Below, piece after piece: positions 60,951 through 64,000 of a stretch of DNA of 64,000 nucleotides (position 1 is the first letter of the stretch; each line of letters starts with the position of its first letter). The DNA is from JACMLX01 sp031374935. Its GTDB lineage: Bacteria > Gemmatimonadota > Gemmatimonadetes > Gemmatimonadales > Gemmatimonadaceae. A program made the translations under genes and the position numbers. The DNA is taken from positions 1 to 64,000 of the forward strand of contig JANMHB010000161.1 of assembly GCA_031374935.1 (NCBI GenBank), read 5' to 3'. The notes below the pieces were generated by a model that was not told the origin of the DNA, did no database searches, and was given only the letters and a program-made list of their open reading frames with translations.

Positions 60951-61310
60951 TGTGACCGGCGCAGGCGCAGCACCCGACGCTGCCACCACGGCTCCGCGTC
61001 GGCCCTCATCACTGCTTCCACCGTCATGACTCCGGCATTCTGGCGTCGCTGGCATCGCTGGATCGGCGTGCCCGCCGCAGCCCGAGGCCTTCGGTGATGG
61101 CGGACTGGTGGTCGCGACGTTCTGAGCGCTCTCGCTGATGCTGCTCACCATCTCGGGATTCGCAATCTTCTGGCGCATGCGTCGCACCAGCGTCACGGGC
61201 TGGCGGCGGTACTTCTTCTGGGGGGTGTGACGTTGTCCGCGCGATATGGCCCACTGGCACCACTGGCGCTGGCGATCACGGCCCGTACCCGCAGCACGCC
61301 CGGTCGTGCG
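60951..61310. other. Intergenic stretch holding a PepSY remnant
   Basis: This 360-bp interval contains only the broken PepSY-type gene at 61026-61230. The remainder on either side shows no gene, terminator or promoter that I can support. Confidence 0.5.
61026..61230 (+). pseudogene. PepSY-associated membrane protein, broken
   Basis: The start MTPAFWRRWHRWIGVPAA matches the N terminus of small PepSY-type membrane proteins. After a stop in that frame (TGA 61095-61097) the reading resumes in another frame as EAFGDGGLVVATF, a TGA where a Trp would fit, then ALSLMLLTISGFAIFWRMRR, ending YFFWGV. So the gene has lost its middle, carries a frame change and has an internal stop. It is transcribed toward the convergent HEAT gene. 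Confidence 0.6.
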
Positions 61311-62687
61311 TCAGCTCACCGCGCGAATGAGATGCCGCGCCGCCGCACGCGCATGCTGGTCCGGATCCTTGAGCATCACGCGCAGCATCGGCACTGCAGC
61401 ACTCAACCGCGCTGAGGCCAGCGCCTCGGCGGCGGCAATGCGGAAGTCGGGCGGTCGATAGCGCCCTTCGACGGAACAGAGTCGGATCAGTTTTTGCACC
61501 GCGTCTGGCGTGGCCAGCGTACCGAGCGCGTAGAGAAACTCGAGCTGCACATCCAGCTCCAGCTCCCGTTCCAGCGCCGCCAGCAGTTTCTCGACGCTGG
61601 TCGGAGTGCCCGCCTCCGCCAGGAAGCCGCGCACCGCGCGTCGACGGACTTCCGACGAGCTGTCACGGATCGCGCCACGCACCGTGGCGCGCGACGACGC
61701 GGTGTCCAGCAGCAGCAACGCCGACACGACGGCGGCGCGCACCCGCTCATCCTCGTGCTTCAGCGTATTCGTGAGTTCAGGCTCGGACGACCGGGACCGA
61801 AACGCCCCCAGCAGACAGGCCGCGTTGCGCACCACGAACCACTGGTCGTGTTCCAGCATCTCGAGCAGCTTCGCCGTGCCGCGCCCGATTTCGATCAGTG
61901 CGTCGAAACACGCCCGACGTCGGTCCATCGACGCACCGGTGAGCAATTCGTCGAGCAGCAGCTCGGCGCCGAGATCACCCGAGCGCCTGAGCACGACGAT
62001 GGCCGACGCGATCGCGTCGCCGCAGGTGGGCAATGCCGTCACCAGCCCCTGCAACGCCTCACGTGTGGCGCAGGCGTCGAAGACCGCTGACCATGCCGGC
62101 CGCAGCTGTGAATGCGTGACCGCCGACTCGATCGCGACCACGGAACCGAGCACCCGTGCCAGCGCTGCGATGTCATGCGCTCGCAGGGCTTCGGCCGCCG
62201 CCCGCATCAGAGCGGCACCGCGCGCGCTGATGGCCGACGGTGAATCGAGTCCCACGTCCTCGGCATATGAATCCGCCTGCTCCGGCGTCGACGTCCGCGC
62301 CACCGGGTAACACTGCACCGACCAGAGCCCCGCATCACGCAGCTCTTCGAAGATGACCGGTGTACTGGACTCGGTTGCCCGCGGGCGTACCAGCAGCATC
62401 GCCAGTGTGAGCAGTTCACGCGGCAGCGCACCGGCACTGATGCTGATCTGCGCCACACCATGTGCCGACATCGCCAGCTGCAGGCGCTGCAGCCCGGGCA
62501 GTGGACGGGTCAGCTTCGTGTCGTCGACGGTCAGCCGTCCGCCGGAGAGTTCGATGCTCACGCCATGCGAACGAGAGAAACGACGGACACGCAGCAGGCC
62601 ACTGCGTACCATCATCATGTCTGCGCCAGACTGTACCTCTTCCAGCAGGAGCGACAGTGATTTTGCGTAGAGCAGCGCGTGGGGCAT
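61311..62687 (-). CDS. HEAT-repeat protein
   Basis: This 458-residue protein lacks a signal peptide. Residues 1-190 form an unrecognised N-terminal domain (LSLLLEEVQSGADMMMVRSG, then GVSIELSGGRLTVDDTKLTR). From about 260 to the end it is a solenoid of HEAT-like repeats: ELLLDELLTGASMDRRRACF, LLEMLEHDQWFVVRNAACLL, and AAVPMLRVMLKDPDQHARAA. Such repeats bind proteins; scaffolding or regulation of another enzyme is likely. ATG 62687 begins the ordered sequence; the 16 codons upstream look noncoding. Confidence 0.75.
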   Translation of the reverse strand: MPHALLYAKSLSLLLEEVQSGADMMMVRSGLLRVRRFSRSHGVSIELSGGRLTVDDTKLTRPLPGLQRLQLAMSAHGVAQISISAGALPRELLTLAMLLVRPRATESSTPVIFEELRDAGLWSVQCYPVARTSTPEQADSYAEDVGLDSPSAISARGAALMRAAAEALRAHDIAALARVLGSVVAIESAVTHSQLRPAWSAVFDACATREALQGLVTALPTCGDAIASAIVVLRRSGDLGAELLLDELLTGASMDRRRACFDALIEIGRGTAKLLEMLEHDQWFVVRNAACLLGAFRSRSSEPELTNTLKHEDERVRAAVVSALLLLDTASSRATVRGAIRDSSSEVRRRAVRGFLAEAGTPTSVEKLLAALERELELDVQLEFLYALGTLATPDAVQKLIRLCSVEGRYRPPDFRIAAAEALASARLSAAVPMLRVMLKDPDQHARAAARHLIRAVS

Positions 62688-62791
62688 GCGGGACGAGACG
62701 GGAGCAGAAGGGCTTGGACGCCGTGGCGGCCCCACTGAGTATCGGCCTCTGCGGCCGATTCTGCGCCTCCTCGACGCTTCCCGGGACCGAC

Positions 62792-64000
62792 TCAGAACCG
62801 GGCGCCGAGCCCCACTGACAGTGTCCGACCCGGCACGATGGTCACGTTGTCCGGTTCGCCCCGCTGGCGGTCGAGCAGGTTGTCACCGATCAGCCGCAGG
62901 GTCAGCGTCCTGGTCAGGTCATGCCCGATCGATGCGCGAAGGCGTGTCACCTCACCATACCGGATCCAGTACGTCCGCAGCGTGGCGCCACTCAGCTCGC
63001 GCGCTGGAGTGCCCCCCTGGAGATAGGTGGATGTCAGCGCCAGCCTGTCGTAGTTGATCCAGTCACTCACCCGCGACGCCCCGACCTGCAACTGCCAGCG
63101 TGGCGGGGTCCACGTCACCGTCAGCCCGCTGGTACGCGCCGGAACGGCCAGCATCCGGTCGCCCTCGCGCAGATCACCAGCGTAGCCCGGCGCCACGTTG
63201 TCTACGCGGCTCTGCACCAGCGACAGCGTCCCGGCGACACTCAGTGCGCCAACGGTCTGCCGCAGCGCGAGTTCCCAGCCACGATTGGTGATGGCACCCA
63301 CGTCCTCCAGCGCGTACTCGTATCGCGGTGGGCGCGAATAGTCTCCCGACCCGGGCGCCGGCTCGCCGGCTTTCGCCGTGTACACCAACGGCACCTGCTG
63401 CAGCAGCGACGAGGCGCGCTGGTCGAATCGCGTCACGTGCAGCGACAGGTTGCGACGCCAGAACAGCTCGGCGCCGGCTTCCACACCCACCTGCCGCTCC
63501 GGCATCAAGTTGCCGTTCACGCCACCGACGCCGACGCCGCGCCATGCCGTTTCACGCATCGGATTGCGCGCTGGACGGACACCGCCGCCATACGCCACCC
63601 GCGCCTTCCAGGTCAGGTCACCCAGCTGCCGCACCACGCTCGCGCCGAGTGCTGGCAGGACCGCAAACCGACTGGCGTCGGTGAACCCGTCGTTCCGTTC
63701 GCCGCGCACACCGGCGGTCAGAAACACGGTCTCGTGCAGGTCGACTGCCGCCTGCGCGCTGAGGCCGGCCGTGCTCAGCCACCGCACATCCTCGGCGAAC
63801 AGATTCGGCTGAACTGGACGGAACGAACTCCCGCGTGGCCTTCGCACCGCTGATGATGTGGCATCGCGCAGCAACGCCAGGTCGCTGCCGACAGTGAAGG
63901 TACCGCTGGCAGACTCGCCAAGTGCAACGCGCCGCACACTGGTCGCCCGCACGGTGCCCTTGTCGGCGCCCCCCTGCGTCGCGCGCAGTGCGGAGTCGAG
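62792..64000 (-). CDS. TonB-dependent receptor, C-terminal part (runs off the window)
   Basis: About 403 residues of a beta-barrel receptor are present; the frame stays open to the window edge, so the N-terminal plug lies beyond 64000. Barrel strands with alternating aromatic residues are clear (VFLTAGVRGERNDGFTDAS, LTWKARVAYGGGVRPARNP, NLSLHVTRFDQRASSLLQQV), and the protein ends TLSVGLGARF with the terminal Phe of outer-membrane proteins. LTLRLIGDNLLDRQRGEP is the typical TonB-receptor C-terminal motif. The substrate is unknown; it lies beside the HEAT-repeat protein on the same strand. Confidence 0.88.
   Translation of the reverse strand, partial: LDSALRATQGGADKGTVRATSVRRVALGESASGTFTVGSDLALLRDATSSAVRRPRGSSFRPVQPNLFAEDVRWLSTAGLSAQAAVDLHETVFLTAGVRGERNDGFTDASRFAVLPALGASVVRQLGDLTWKARVAYGGGVRPARNPMRETAWRGVGVGGVNGNLMPERQVGVEAGAELFWRRNLSLHVTRFDQRASSLLQQVPLVYTAKAGEPAPGSGDYSRPPRYEYALEDVGAITNRGWELALRQTVGALSVAGTLSLVQSRVDNVAPGYAGDLREGDRMLAVPARTSGLTVTWTPPRWQLQVGASRVSDWINYDRLALTSTYLQGGTPARELSGATLRTYWIRYGEVTRLRASIGHDLTRTLTLRLIGDNLLDRQRGEPDNVTIVPGRTLSVGLGARF

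Noticed and set aside
1..64000. CRISPR arrays, rRNA genes, phage structural genes, conjugation genes, integrase or recombinase genes
   Set aside because: I looked for regularly spaced repeats, 16S/23S signatures and typical protein motifs and found none.

Overview
The window looks like chromosomal DNA of a free-living, high-GC bacterium of the Gemmatimonadota type. This is inferred from gene content, not from a marker gene: Ser/Thr kinases and a SARP-type regulator carrying C-terminal TPR sensor domains, a degenerate ECF sigma factor of the Acidobacteria/Gemmatimonadota sort, a DUF5916 outer-membrane-type protein, many secreted peptidases and amidohydrolases, FG-GAP/ASPIC and CehA/McbA proteins, and a PEP-CTERM protein. 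There is no rRNA, CRISPR array, phage module or integrase gene. One tRNA (Gly, anticodon TCC) is present.

Layout. 1-2 kb: a secreted hypothetical and a truncated, frameshifted sulfite-oxidase-like pseudogene. 2-9 kb: a signalling block with a spondin_N protein and a membrane Ser/Thr kinase in one operon (minus strand), a double-rhodanese lipoprotein, and a divergent BTAD/TPR membrane regulator whose promoter abuts a perfect 19-bp palindrome. 9-17 kb: an accessory zone of gene debris and small unrelated genes. It contains two imperfect palindromes with the end boxes and bulged stems of integron attC sites, a related half-site, C-terminal or internal remnants of IS110- and IS91-family transposases, a visibly lower-GC AraC-CPBP gene pair, small membrane proteins and lipoproteins, a GNAT acetyltransferase, a VOC protein, and what looks like the first codons of recO. 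17-29 kb: a second TPR kinase with a good sigma70 promoter, a sucrose-phosphorylase-like GH13 enzyme translationally coupled to a P-loop kinase, an ArsR-SRPBCC module with an operator-like inverted repeat, a zinc-finger-less DksA/TraR protein, a small papain-like protein, a DUF2207 membrane protein and an esterase.

29-41 kb: an ABC-2 exporter pair, a secreted M48 protease, a PEP-CTERM protein with a strong terminator, an M20 peptidase, a carboxypeptidase-regulatory-domain protein, a second VOC protein, a strictosidine-synthase-like beta-propeller, a fasciclin protein, the tRNA-Gly gene followed by a fragment of a branched-chain aminotransferase, a Uma2 nuclease-like protein and a Cu/Zn superoxide dismutase lipoprotein. 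41-54 kb: DUF5916, DinB, an ECF sigma factor, a coupled pair of an inactive-looking NlpC/P60 barrel protein and a double-PDZ protein, a vWA/carboxypeptidase-regulatory surface protein, YccF and a YtcJ-like amidohydrolase. 54-64 kb: CutC, a broken ECF sigma gene, an M19 dipeptidase, an FG-GAP protein overlapping a CehA/McbA hydrolase, a PepSY remnant, a HEAT-repeat protein, and the C-terminal part of a TonB-dependent receptor running off the right edge.

Overall the genes describe a cell that processes peptides, sugars and amide compounds at its surface, with kinase/TPR membrane sensors for regulation. The 9-17 kb zone has accumulated laterally acquired fragments. The strongest leads are the attC-like sites without an integrase, the coupled phosphorylase-kinase pair, the NlpC protein that has lost its catalytic cysteine, and the paired sensors sharing one periplasmic design with two different outputs.
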